The position numbers were made by a program, and so were the translations under genes. A stretch of 64,000 nt of DNA from an uncultured Parabacteroides sp. (GTDB lineage Bacteria > Bacteroidota > Bacteroidia > Bacteroidales > Tannerellaceae), in assembly GCF_902493135.1 (NCBI RefSeq), contig NZ_CABUOD010000001.1:62001-126000 (forward strand), in the 5' to 3' direction. This document shows positions 18,301 through 26,375 of the stretch, one piece after another (position 1 is the first letter of the stretch; each line of letters opens with the position of its first letter). The notes under the pieces are model-generated. The model made no database searches. It saw only the letters and a program-made list of their open reading frames with translations, and was not told the origin of the DNA.

Positions 18301-18333
18301 AACGCCGGTTATTGTTTCGGAATAACCGGCGTT
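18301..18333 (+). terminator. terminator between the two lipoprotein genes
   Basis: A perfect 13-bp stem (AACGCCGGTTATT / AATAACCGGCGTT) with a 7-base loop GTTTCGG, followed by AACTTTTTT. It separates the two paralogues into independent transcripts. Confidence 0.9.
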
Positions 18334-18348
18334 AACTTTTTTGTGTTG

Positions 18349-18376
18349 TTTGTCTCATTCGGATTACTTACCTTCG
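18349..18376 (+). promoter_or_regulatory. promoter of the second DUF4925-like lipoprotein gene
   Basis: -33 TTTG at 18349-18352 and -7-like TACCTTCG at 18369-18376 (7 of 8 to TAnnTTTG), 33 bases before the ATG at 18410. It lies between a strong terminator and the gene, which supports it. Confidence 0.45.
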
Positions 18377-18409
18377 CTCCGTTTTTATGTATAATTTAAA
18401 AAGAAGATT

Positions 18410-19447
18410 ATGAAGAAAAATCTATTTTTTGTGTTTACGATGCTTTGTGCATTGAGTTTTTTCACTGCTTGTAGTGATGATGATGACAATAAGACTGATG
18501 ACAGTTGGAAGACTATTTCTGCGACTTATACAGCGGAAACGTTGAATTTAAAGTTGGGTGATGCCGAAGTGACAGGCCAATCTGTAAAAGTAAATGCAAG
18601 TTCGGCTGAGCAAGCGGTTATTACATTAGCAAATCTTATTCCGGGTGAAGCAGAGGTGACGATTGATACAAAGATGGTGAAAACAGGTGAAAACTATACA
18701 TTGGAAGGTAACAATGCGAATGATTTGCGTACTGTATCTGCTAAAGGTACTGTTGAAGCGGGAGTTCTGACTTTGGATGTGACTTTTAAAATCACAGCTC
18801 CTATTGCGGGAACTTGGAAATTAGCTGAAGTCGTTAAAGATGAAAACGAAACTTTTGTGTCGGGCCCTGTGTCTATGGTTTGGGAAGCTGCTGAAGGAAC
18901 TATGCTTGGATTCTTGCCTGTGACTTCTATTCCTGCAATGGTTGAGGGCTTTGGGAGTGTAGCTTTGGTACAGGTTCTTCAGAGTATTACGTTTCAAGAA
19001 GATGGACAGATTGTAGCTTCTATTTCTAAAACAGGAATGGATTTGACTAAACCGGTCACACCTGTTTGGGAAACGTCGGAAGCCGGATATGCTTCGTATA
19101 ATGTGACAGATAAGCAAATCCTTGTCTTTTTGGATATAACGAAGATCATGGGAGGCCTAAAGAGCAAGGCTGGTATAGAAGATCTTCCGTTAGAACAAAT
19201 TATGACTTTATTACAAAATGGTATTCCTGTTAATTATGAAATTGTTTCTGATGGTAAATCTGCTCGTGTGTATATTGATAAAGCGTTAGTAAGTCAGATT
19301 GCTCCTTTATTGCCTATATTGGCAGAACTTATCGGTGATGATGCTTTAGGAGGAATGGGACAATTAGTTAAGACAATGCTGAAAGCTTTTCCCGAAGCGA
19401 TGGAAAAGACAACAAAATTTGAAGTTGGATTGAAATTGGTAAAATAA
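18410..19447 (+). CDS. DUF4925-like lipoprotein (paralogue)
   Basis: A lipoprotein of 345 residues, a tandem paralogue of the gene at 17191. Signal MKKNLFFVFTMLCALSFFTAC ends in the lipobox Cys, followed by SDDDDNK. Matching segments include WKTISATYTAETLNLKLG (17191 gene: WKAVAGSYTADKLKLTYNG), APIAGTWK (SPLVGTW) and the end, KFEVGLKLVK (FMVGINLSKK). In place of the EF-hand loop of its neighbour it has VVKDENETFVSGPVSMVW. It is translated from its own promoter after a strong terminator. No enzyme motif is visible; a binding or structural role at the outer membrane is inference. Confidence 0.75.
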   Translation: MKKNLFFVFTMLCALSFFTACSDDDDNKTDDSWKTISATYTAETLNLKLGDAEVTGQSVKVNASSAEQAVITLANLIPGEAEVTIDTKMVKTGENYTLEGNNANDLRTVSAKGTVEAGVLTLDVTFKITAPIAGTWKLAEVVKDENETFVSGPVSMVWEAAEGTMLGFLPVTSIPAMVEGFGSVALVQVLQSITFQEDGQIVASISKTGMDLTKPVTPVWETSEAGYASYNVTDKQILVFLDITKIMGGLKSKAGIEDLPLEQIMTLLQNGIPVNYEIVSDGKSARVYIDKALVSQIAPLLPILAELIGDDALGGMGQLVKTMLKAFPEAMEKTTKFEVGLKLVK

Positions 19448-20124
19448 TTCATTAGTTTATAATGGGGGGGTGTCATTAATCTGTATATTAGAACACAGAT
19501 AACACAGATGAGACGGATTCACACAGATTGATTATAGTAAATCAATAAAATAAAAATCTGCGGTTATCTGTTGAATCTGTGTCATCTGCGTTCTATTTTA
19601 TATTTTGACACACCTTCATTTGTAATACGTCTTTTATTGGGTTTAAAGGAATAAGCAGGGAGAACCAAACCAATAGGCACTCTTTTGTTTTGCGATAAGC
19701 AGCGGATTACCGAGCAGTCGGCATTCTTCTCTCCATACGGTATTTGAAGCCGGATTCCAGAAAAGCTATATAAACTGTAATAATTATTCCCGCTCCAATT
19801 TGAAGTGGGTTTCTGTAAGATAAATATATATTATGGGGGTAAATATTTGATTTATAGTGATTTGATTTTTGTATTTGCAATTTGCTTTTATCTGACTTCC
19901 CTTTATCATGAATGTTTCACGGACAAAATATTTTTATTAACTATAAATTCAACATAAATGGGAGAATTTTGTCCATGAATAAGGAGAAAAAGTTTTAATA
20001 ATTAGTTGTTCTTTGTTTGTAATTGTTTGTTTATCAGTTTGTTGAATGCGTGTTCCATAAGGTGCGCACTCAAATTAAAGCGGTGGAAGATTTGGAGGTT
20101 TTTACAACTTTCAGTTCCGGTCTC
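19448..20124. other. gene-poor 677-bp stretch
   Basis: Holds an inverted-repeat element at 19467-19614. On the minus strand a reading frame is open between stop codons at 19831-19833 and 19582-19584 but has no start codon. Part of it reads NWSGNNYYSLYSF and ADCSVIRCLSQ; it may be the worn C-terminus of a lost gene (weak). From 19840 to 20124 the sequence is AT-rich with no recognisable gene or RNA. Confidence 0.5.
19467..19614. mobile_element. ~148-bp MITE-like inverted repeat
   Basis: The left arm contains GGGGTGTCA and TAGAACACAGATAACACAGA; the right arm, in reverse, contains GGTGTGTCA and TAGAACGCAGATGACACAGA. The arms match imperfectly over about 60 bp around an AT-rich centre. The layout suits a small non-autonomous element; no transposase is nearby. 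Confidence 0.6.
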
Positions 20125-21210
20125 TTATCTCGGTGCCTTCCGGTACAAATAAATCGCGATAAACGTGTACAGTATATTCGGGATCCAGGCGGCCATGGCG
20201 GGGCTGAGGCTGCCGTTGATGGCGAAGGTCGATGTGACGGTGGTGAAGAGGATGTAAGAGAAACTCAGGGCCAGTCCGATACCGATGTTCAATCCCATGC
20301 CGCCTTTGATCTTGCGGGAAGAGAGCGAGGCTCCGATGGAGGTCAGGATGAAGGCGGCCATGATGGCGGCAAAACGTTTGTGGTATTCGATCTGGAACGT
20401 CTGGATATTGCCGATCCCCCGTTTCTTCTGGCGGTCGATATAGGTGGACAGTTCGGGAGAAGTCATCGTCTCGCAGTCATTGACGGAGATCAGGAAGTCC
20501 GAAGGGACGATCGTCAGAGTGGTGTCCTTGCGGCTCCCCTCGGTGATATGCTCGCGCATCCCGTCGAAATCACGGATCATGTAGTCGATCAGGGTCCAGT
20601 TGTAGAGCGAATCATATTTGATGGAGTTTGCCGTGAGGCGTGAGATCATCTTCTTGTCCTCGAAGTGTTCCAAAGAGAAACGGTATCCCATTCCGGAACG
20701 CGCATCGTAGCGGTCGAAATAGGCGATTACGCCCGGCTCGATCTCCAGTTGGGCGGAACGGACATAGTCTACCTTCTTATTCTTGATATATTTGTTTTGA
20801 AAGTCGATACGCGTGGCGTTGGCAGGCGGAATGATATAAGCGTTCAGCGCAAACGTACTGAGCGCAATGATCCCTGCCGAAATCGCGTAGGGCAGCATCA
20901 GCCGCCGGAAACTCATCCCGCTTGCCAGCATTGCGATCACTTCCGAATTGTCTGCCAACTTCGAGGTGAAGAAGATAACGGCAATGAAAGTAAACAACGG
21001 ACTGAACAGATTCGCGAAATACGGGATGAAGTTCATGTAATAGTCGAAGACGATCGCTTTCAACGGCACGTCCGGACTCAGGAACTTGTCGATCTTCTCA
21101 TTTATATCGAAGACAACCGAGATGGCGATGATCAGGGCAATCGCAAAGATGTAAGTGCCTAAGAACTGTTTGATGATGTACCAGTCTATCCGTTTCAGTT
21201 TGAATTTCAT
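20125..21210 (-). CDS. lptG: LptF/LptG-family permease (LPS export)
   Basis: Inner-membrane permease of the YjgP/YjgQ family, 361 residues, which with LptB extracts lipopolysaccharide from the inner membrane. There are three transmembrane helices in the first ~115 residues (starting in YIIKQFLGTYIFAIALIIAI), a central periplasmic beta-jellyroll region (~125-270), and three further helices at the C-terminus. DINEKIDKFLS after helix 1 is typical of the family. The G-type name is preferred from its single-gene pairing with tgt, a common arrangement in Bacteroidetes; LptF cannot be excluded. Its ATG is 12 bases after the tgt stop, so the two are co-transcribed. Confidence 0.85.
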   Translation of the reverse strand: MKFKLKRIDWYIIKQFLGTYIFAIALIIAISVVFDINEKIDKFLSPDVPLKAIVFDYYMNFIPYFANLFSPLFTFIAVIFFTSKLADNSEVIAMLASGMSFRRLMLPYAISAGIIALSTFALNAYIIPPANATRIDFQNKYIKNKKVDYVRSAQLEIEPGVIAYFDRYDARSGMGYRFSLEHFEDKKMISRLTANSIKYDSLYNWTLIDYMIRDFDGMREHITEGSRKDTTLTIVPSDFLISVNDCETMTSPELSTYIDRQKKRGIGNIQTFQIEYHKRFAAIMAAFILTSIGASLSSRKIKGGMGLNIGIGLALSFSYILFTTVTSTFAINGSLSPAMAAWIPNILYTFIAIYLYRKAPR

Positions 21211-21222
21211 GTGACAGTTTGC

Positions 21223-22353
21223 TTATAACCGGTTTGATAACTGACGGACCATCTCACTCTTCCAGGTCGTGAAATCGCCGGCAATGATATGTTTGCGTGC
21301 CTCTTTTACGAGCCACAGGTAAAACGCGAGGTTATGGATCGATGCCAGTTGAAGTCCCAACATCTCGTTCACTTTGATCAGATGGTGCAGATACGCCTTG
21401 CTGTAGCGCGTGTCGATAGCCGAATGGGCGTCCGGATCGATAGGGGAGAAGTCGTTCTCCCATTTCTTATTGCGCATATTGATCGTGCCGAAACGGGTAA
21501 ACAACTGTCCGTTGCGCCCGTTGCGCGTCGGCATGATGCAGTCGAACATGTCGACGCCCCGTTCGATCGCCTCCAAGATGTTGATCGGCGTGCCGACTCC
21601 CATCAGGTAGCGGGGCTTGTCTTTCGGCAGGATTTCGTTGACTATTTCGATCATCTCGTACATCTTCTCGGTCGGTTCGCCTACAGCCAGGCCGCCGATC
21701 GCATTGCCGTCCGCACCTTTTTCGGCTACATTCTCGGCTGCTTTCCGGCGCAGTTCCGGATAGACACAACCTTGTACGATCGGGAAAAGGCTTTGCCGGT
21801 AACCGTATTTCGGTTCTGTGGCGTTGAAACGTTCGAAACAACGGTCCAGCCAACGTTCCGTCAGGCCGAGGGATTTTTTCGCATATTCGTAATCGGCATC
21901 GCCCGGACAACATTCATCGAAGGCCATGATGATATCCGCTCCGATGATCCGCTGGATATCCATCACCTTCTCCGGGGTGAACAGATGCTTGGAGCCGTCG
22001 ATGTGCGAACGGAACATGGCGCCTTCCTCATGCAACTTGCGGTTTTCGGAAAGGGAGAAAACCTGGAAACCGCCGCTATCCGTCAGGATCGGACGGTTCC
22101 ATGTATTGAATTTGTGCAGTCCGCCTGCCTGTTCCAATATTTCCAGTCCGGGACGGAGGTACAGATGGTAGGTGTTTCCTAAAATGATTTGTGCGTTGAT
22201 ATCTTCCTCCAACTCGGTCATGTGGACACCTTTAACCGTGCCTTGCGTGCCGACCGGCATAAAAATAGGCGTTTCGATTGCTCCATGATCAGTGGTAATC
22301 AGACCCGCCCTTGCATTTGATTTTGTGTCGTTATGTTGTAATTCGAATTTCAT
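21223..22353 (-). CDS. tgt: tRNA-guanine transglycosylase without the zinc cysteines
   Basis: Exchanges guanine-34 of GUN-anticodon tRNAs for a queuine precursor. It has 376 residues, the normal length. Active-site text is intact: TDSGGFQVFSL (general acid/base Asp), FDECCPGD, GGLAVGEP, and the nucleophile Asp in FDCIMPTRNGRNGQLF. The zinc site is not. Where the canonical enzyme has CxCxxC before the YSRAYLHHL segment, this protein reads AHSAID before TRYSKAYLHHL, so all three cysteines are replaced (Ala, Ser, Asp); only the His of SIHNL remains. The protein is otherwise well conserved, so it is probably active. First gene of tgt-lptG. Confidence 0.92.
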   Translation of the reverse strand: MKFELQHNDTKSNARAGLITTDHGAIETPIFMPVGTQGTVKGVHMTELEEDINAQIILGNTYHLYLRPGLEILEQAGGLHKFNTWNRPILTDSGGFQVFSLSENRKLHEEGAMFRSHIDGSKHLFTPEKVMDIQRIIGADIIMAFDECCPGDADYEYAKKSLGLTERWLDRCFERFNATEPKYGYRQSLFPIVQGCVYPELRRKAAENVAEKGADGNAIGGLAVGEPTEKMYEMIEIVNEILPKDKPRYLMGVGTPINILEAIERGVDMFDCIMPTRNGRNGQLFTRFGTINMRNKKWENDFSPIDPDAHSAIDTRYSKAYLHHLIKVNEMLGLQLASIHNLAFYLWLVKEARKHIIAGDFTTWKSEMVRQLSNRL

Positions 22354-22358
22354 GGCTG

Positions 22359-22366
22359 CAAAGATA
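22359..22366 (-). promoter_or_regulatory. -7 element immediately before tgt
   Basis: Minus-strand TATCTTTG (full TAnnTTTG match) ends five bases before the ATG. If used, the transcript would start at or within a few bases of the start codon, giving a leaderless mRNA. Confidence 0.5.
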
Positions 22367-22372
22367 AAGAAA

Positions 22373-22398
22373 AGGCCTTACTTTCACAAATAAGGCCT
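22373..22398 (-). terminator. terminator of the polyferredoxin operon
   Basis: On the minus strand AGGCCTTA and TAAGGCCT form an 8-bp stem with a 10-base loop, followed by TTTCTTT. It lies 27 bases after the polyferredoxin stop and overlaps the upstream promoter region of tgt. Confidence 0.8.
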
Positions 22399-22425
22399 CA
22401 TAATATAGTCGGTTACAATCGTTAA

Positions 22426-23976
22426 TCAGAAACCGAAATCATCGACCTCGACTTCTTTGACTTCCTCTTCTTTAGGCTTCTCGACGAATTTGTGTTCGAC
22501 GTTCGGTTTGACGATAATGGCACGCATCGGACGTACCGGGCAGATCGATTCGCATCCGCCGCATCCGATACAGAGGTCGGGATTGATCTGCGGGATTGTC
22601 AGTGTCCCTTTGTAGGGAACCATGTGCACGGCCTGTGTCGGGCAATGCTCTGCACAGGCACCGCAGTCTTTCTCTTCCGTATTAACGACACAACGGCCTT
22701 TGAAGAAAGTGGCAATGCCGACCTGTGTCGTCGTCTTCTCTTCGACAGTCAGAGGCTTGATCGCACCGGTGGGACATACGTCGGAACAAACCGTGCACTC
22801 GTAATTACAATAACTGCTGATATAGGCCAGACGCGGTTTCAACATATAATCCAATCCGTATTCCAGTCCTGTAGGGCGCAAAACCTGGCTCGGACAGCGG
22901 ACGACGCATATCTGGCATCCCGTACATTTATCTTTGAAACGTTCCAGGCTGATAGAACCCGGAGGCGTGAGGGGAGGCCATTTTTTCCTGCCTTTTCTGT
23001 TCATTTTCCCTTTTCCGCCTCCGGCAATCGCGGATGCGACCGGCAGCGAGGCGGCAACGGTTGCGCTTGTGGCCAGGAATGTACGGCGGCTCTTGGCGAC
23101 CGTCGGCTGGTCGGAACGCGATGCGCCCGGAAGTTGCAGGCGATATTGCAAGCCGCCCTTGGCGCAGGAAGAGACACAATTGAAACAATCTACGCAACGG
23201 GACGTATCGACCGTCAGGTTCTTGCTGTCGATCGCTTCCGCCTTGCAGGTATGTTCGCAGTTCCCGCAATGCGTACAGGCTTCCTTGTCGAAAGTTATGC
23301 GGAAGAACGAGTAGCGCGAGAAGAGGCTCAACAAGGCTCCGACGGGGCAGATCGTATTACAGAACAGGCGTCCGCGGAAAACAGTCATGACAATGAAAAC
23401 AAGCAATGCGATGGCTGCCGCGGTCAGACCGGAAACCGTCACGGTGCTGATCGTCACATGGAACAACGAATAGTTGTCTGCTTTCATCAGCAGGTCGGCG
23501 AGCATGTTATTCCCCCACATCACGACCGGACGGAACAGGCTTGCCGCAATACGTCCGAAGTTGCTGTACGGGTCCAGAAGCAGGCACAACCCGCTGAAAC
23601 CGAAGACTGCCATGACCGCCGTGATCGCCAATAGCACGTAGCGAAGCCGGTTCATCGGCTTGTGGTAGGTAAAACGGCGGCTTCCTTTCTTCTTTTTCTT
23701 GCCGATGCAAAACAGGCGGTTGATGATATCCTGGAATACGCCTGCCGGACATATTGTGGAACAATAAATACGTCCGAATACCAGTGCCAGCAAGAGCTGG
23801 AACACGATCAGGCCGACCATCCCGCCCAACAAAGCCGGCATCAGTTGCAGGTGCAGCAAGCGGTGTACGCTATCCGGTAAAACTCCCGAAAAGTCTACGA
23901 AAAACAAAAGTATGGGTACAAAAAAGAGGATTGCGAGCAAAACTCTCAATCCCTTTAGGTAATTTCGTTTCTTCAT
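22426..23976 (-). CDS. NapH-like membrane polyferredoxin with an internal Tat-like motif
   Basis: A 516-residue iron-sulfur membrane protein. Residues 10-200 hold about four transmembrane helices with the NapH-type motifs CSTICP (72-77) and CNTICP (206-211). Two CxxCxxCxxxC clusters follow (from Cys234 and Cys261). Then comes an unexpected segment at 296-320, SRRTFLATSATVAASLPVAS, which looks like a Tat signal inside the chain. After it there are about four more cluster motifs: CTGCQICVVRC (351), CNYECTVCSDVC (390), one around CGACAEHC (438), and CIGCGGCESIC (469). It resembles NapH fused to NapG. Probable role: electron transfer between the quinone pool and periplasmic partners (inference). 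Its ATG overlaps the stop of the DUF362 gene (TGATG), so the pair is translationally coupled. Confidence 0.85.
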   Translation of the reverse strand: MKKRNYLKGLRVLLAILFFVPILLFFVDFSGVLPDSVHRLLHLQLMPALLGGMVGLIVFQLLLALVFGRIYCSTICPAGVFQDIINRLFCIGKKKKKGSRRFTYHKPMNRLRYVLLAITAVMAVFGFSGLCLLLDPYSNFGRIAASLFRPVVMWGNNMLADLLMKADNYSLFHVTISTVTVSGLTAAAIALLVFIVMTVFRGRLFCNTICPVGALLSLFSRYSFFRITFDKEACTHCGNCEHTCKAEAIDSKNLTVDTSRCVDCFNCVSSCAKGGLQYRLQLPGASRSDQPTVAKSRRTFLATSATVAASLPVASAIAGGGKGKMNRKGRKKWPPLTPPGSISLERFKDKCTGCQICVVRCPSQVLRPTGLEYGLDYMLKPRLAYISSYCNYECTVCSDVCPTGAIKPLTVEEKTTTQVGIATFFKGRCVVNTEEKDCGACAEHCPTQAVHMVPYKGTLTIPQINPDLCIGCGGCESICPVRPMRAIIVKPNVEHKFVEKPKEEEVKEVEVDDFGF

Positions 23977-24908
23977 CAGATCTTAATGCGTTTGATGTTT
24001 ATTTTTTTCAGATCGGTAGAACCTAATTTAAGCGCTTCCCCTTTGCCCAGATGCCCGACGGCGGCCAGATCCAACTTCTTTACCTGGTTGAACAAAGCGA
24101 GGGCGGCCGTGTCGACGGCGACGATATTCGGAGAAACGATCATCGACTTCAACGTGGCCACGTCGGCTGCGCTTTTTCCCTGCGGACCGTTCTGGTGCAT
24201 CATACGGTAGGCGTCTACGATGTTCAGTACCGGCTTCTTCTGCCAGGTACAGATATCGGCGATACATTGCTGCAAGTCGTTCTGGTGGAAGAAGCGACGG
24301 TCCCAGACGATCCCCATCATGTTCTTCATCGCACATGACAGCTTGGCTCCCCCGTGGTTTTTCAGGATGGGAACGTTGATCCAGGCATCCGCTTCGATCA
24401 GCGACTCGTGTATCTTGGCCTTTTTCAGTGTCACGCCGCCGGGAATGTCTACTTCCTTGAAGTATTTCTCGTCGTTACCCGGCATGATGATACCGCCCGC
24501 TTCCTTTACGGCGGCGGCGATACCGCTTGTCTCGTAGCATTTCTGCCAGTTGTCGCACGTGTGGTCGAATACCGTCACCTTTTCGGCTCCAGCTTCGAAA
24601 CATTTCTTTACAAGGGCCTTTATCAATCCCGGATTCGTATTGCCGGCCAGTTCCGGTGTACGGTCCCATCCGATATTCGGCTTGATAACGACTTTTTGTC
24701 CTTTCTTGATATATTTGCCGATGCCGCCAAGCGCTTCTAACGCCTTGTCGAGCATAACTTCCGGTTCGCCACCCATTACTGCTACCAGATCGGGCGCTTG
24801 TTCTACTGCAACTGTATTTGAAGAGAGGGCTGCCTGTAGTCCTTCAAAATTCAGAGATAAGGCTGCACCTGCTACAACACTGGTCTTAAGGAAATCACGA
24901 CGTTTCAT
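23976..24908 (-). CDS. Tat-exported DUF362 protein
   Basis: A DUF362-family protein of 310 residues with a twin-arginine signal (MKRRDFLKTSVVAGAALSLN). The body has the family's conserved stretches: KKGQKVVIKPNIGWDRTPE, VTVFDHTCDNWQKCYETSG, LKNHGGAKLSCAMKNMMGIVW and VSPNIVAVDTAALALF. The family is often found beside, or fused to, ferredoxin domains; its biochemical function is not established. A Tat signal suggests that a folded, cofactor-bearing protein is exported. It is the first gene of a two-gene operon with the polyferredoxin, overlapping by one base, and has its own -7 element. A shared redox role is inferred. Confidence 0.85.
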   Translation of the reverse strand: MKRRDFLKTSVVAGAALSLNFEGLQAALSSNTVAVEQAPDLVAVMGGEPEVMLDKALEALGGIGKYIKKGQKVVIKPNIGWDRTPELAGNTNPGLIKALVKKCFEAGAEKVTVFDHTCDNWQKCYETSGIAAAVKEAGGIIMPGNDEKYFKEVDIPGGVTLKKAKIHESLIEADAWINVPILKNHGGAKLSCAMKNMMGIVWDRRFFHQNDLQQCIADICTWQKKPVLNIVDAYRMMHQNGPQGKSAADVATLKSMIVSPNIVAVDTAALALFNQVKKLDLAAVGHLGKGEALKLGSTDLKKINIKRIKI

Positions 24909-24947
24909 TTTGTTCTATTGGTTTTATGTAGTTTATAAAAGTTTTAA

Positions 24948-24955
24948 CAAAGGTA
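24948..24955 (-). promoter_or_regulatory. -7 element of the DUF362-polyferredoxin operon
   Basis: Minus-strand TACCTTTG is a full match to TAnnTTTG, 39 bases before the ATG at 24908. Confidence 0.5.
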
Positions 24956-24976
24956 GAGATTCTCTAATATAAAATG

Positions 24977-24984
24977 TATATTTG
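24977..24984 (+). promoter_or_regulatory. -7 element of the DUF2971 gene
   Basis: TATATTTG is a full match, 25 bases before the ATG. It is divergent from the DUF362 promoter 22 bases away. Confidence 0.5.
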
Positions 24985-25009
24985 ACCTCCAAAAAAATCA
25001 TAATAAAGT

Positions 25010-25804
25010 ATGGATTTATATTCCTATGTTTCAATAGAATCCTTTGTCCGCGGATGCAAAGAGACAAAGACGCCGGGAACTTTCACCTTGCGTGTCCCTA
25101 ATTTACTGTATATCAGGCCGGACGAAGTGACCGGATATGGTTTGTCCCTGCTTCGCCGTTCGATCGTGTTGCATGAAGAGCAAAATGGCATCGGGCAGGA
25201 GTTTAGTAAACAAAATATTCCTTTTTTCCGGGAGAACCGCCGGATGCTTATCGGGCCGGAGATGGAGATGTACGCCCTTTCCCTTTACCAGAACCCGGAA
25301 ATCCCTTCCGGCGTGGAGGAAGGGAAGGCTTCCTGTTTGCGGCTGGCTTTCGATTACGGGGCGTTGGGTGAATATAGTTTGTCGGGAGATAAATATTTGC
25401 TTCGCTGCAAATATGATGAGGAGGAGAACCTGAACGCGTTTGTCTCGCAGATGAGGCGGGAATATGACAAATTCTTTTATGATGAAGAGCATACCGGGTT
25501 CAAGCGGGATTCACGTTTCTTCTCGATGCTTTGCAATGCTTGCCTGGAAGTGCGGGAACCTCGTTGGGCCTCCGAACAGGAATGGCGGCTTGTGCAATTT
25601 TGTGGTCCGGCAGAGGCGGGGTATGATTTCATAGGGGGTAGCCTGGTTCCTTACGTGGATTATGCGATCCCGTTCGAGTGTCTCCACCGCATCGCCTTGA
25701 CGGATCTGACGGAGAATCGTTTGACGTATAGCGCCCTGGCAGGATTCCTCCAGAGCATCGGGCTGGCTCCCGACCGTTATTTGGAAGGGATGTTGGAGGA
25801 TTAA
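25010..25804 (+). CDS. DUF2971 family protein
   Basis: A 264-residue cytoplasmic protein without signal peptide or membrane segment. The C-terminal part contains the signature of DUF2971 proteins (ASEQEWRLVQF followed by VPYVDYAIPFECLHRIALT), and SCLRLAFDYG lies in the middle. DUF2971 proteins occur scattered in bacterial accessory regions, sometimes near defence or mobile genes; no activity is known to me. It is a single-gene unit, divergent from the DUF362 operon, followed by a 130-bp gap before a small winged-helix gene. Function unknown. Confidence 0.75.
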   Translation: MDLYSYVSIESFVRGCKETKTPGTFTLRVPNLLYIRPDEVTGYGLSLLRRSIVLHEEQNGIGQEFSKQNIPFFRENRRMLIGPEMEMYALSLYQNPEIPSGVEEGKASCLRLAFDYGALGEYSLSGDKYLLRCKYDEEENLNAFVSQMRREYDKFFYDEEHTGFKRDSRFFSMLCNACLEVREPRWASEQEWRLVQFCGPAEAGYDFIGGSLVPYVDYAIPFECLHRIALTDLTENRLTYSALAGFLQSIGLAPDRYLEGMLED

Positions 25805-25934
25805 TTAATGTTGATTAACGCTATTTCGCTAAACTATTCGGGGGATGGTAGTGTTCACAATTCGAAGCGAAAGAATCATTTGGCTTTCTGAAAAAGTGGT
25901 GAGGAATAATATTATATCAAATAAGTGAGGTGCT

Positions 25935-26159
25935 ATGACTAAGAATGATGTTGTTTCAGAGGCCGGTCAGATCTGGTCTTTGTTATCAGAAAGAAAAATT
26001 TTGTCAGTGAAGAGGATTGGGGAAATGACTCACTATCATGAGTCCTTTGTCTGTTTGGCTTTAGGATGGTTAGTAAAGGAAAATAAAGTCCGTCTGTTTG
26101 AAAAAAGCGGTGTACTGCATGCGGAGCTGAATACTTCGATTCCTGAAATGTATTATTAG
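25935..26159 (+). CDS. small winged-helix protein (DUF2582-like)
   Basis: A 74-residue protein consisting of one winged-helix domain: helix 1 EAGQIWSLLSE, helix 2 SVKRIGEMTHY, recognition helix ESFVCLALGWLVKENKVRL and a beta-wing FEKSGVLHAELN. It matches the short DUF2582-type proteins of Bacteroidetes, thought to bind DNA or proteins. GAGG at 25926-25929 lies six bases before the ATG and may be the ribosome binding site. A strong terminator follows. Target unknown; it is not obviously linked to its neighbours. Confidence 0.75.
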   Translation: MTKNDVVSEAGQIWSLLSERKILSVKRIGEMTHYHESFVCLALGWLVKENKVRLFEKSGVLHAELNTSIPEMYY

Positions 26160-26204
26160 ACAGGTGAAAATCCCAAGGCAAGTCTATGTTTTCCTTGGAA
26201 TCGT

Positions 26205-26243
26205 AAAAACCCTCCGGTTATTTAAGTCAGCCGGAGGGTTTTT
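26205..26243 (+). terminator. terminator after the winged-helix gene
   Basis: AAAAACCCTCCGG and CCGGAGGGTTTTT form a perfect 13-bp stem with a 13-base loop, ending in a T-run. Confidence 0.92.
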
Positions 26244-26290
26244 ACTAATGCTTTATTTGATATGTAAGAAAGTTTCAACTTTTTTCTTTG

Positions 26291-26375
26291 GGTGAAAATT
26301 TATTTTCACGCCGAAGAAAATTTATTTTCCCGCGGGAGAAAATTTATTTTCATGCCTGGGGAACTTTTTTTCCCC
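26291..26375. repeat. 22-bp palindromic repeat array, copy A
   Basis: Three exact-period 22-bp units start at 26291, 26313 and 26335, each centred on GAAAATTTATTTTC, itself an inverted repeat. A decayed fourth unit (GGGGAA ... TTCCCC) follows. A second array of the same family lies at 49242-49329 in the opposite orientation. Confidence 0.85.
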
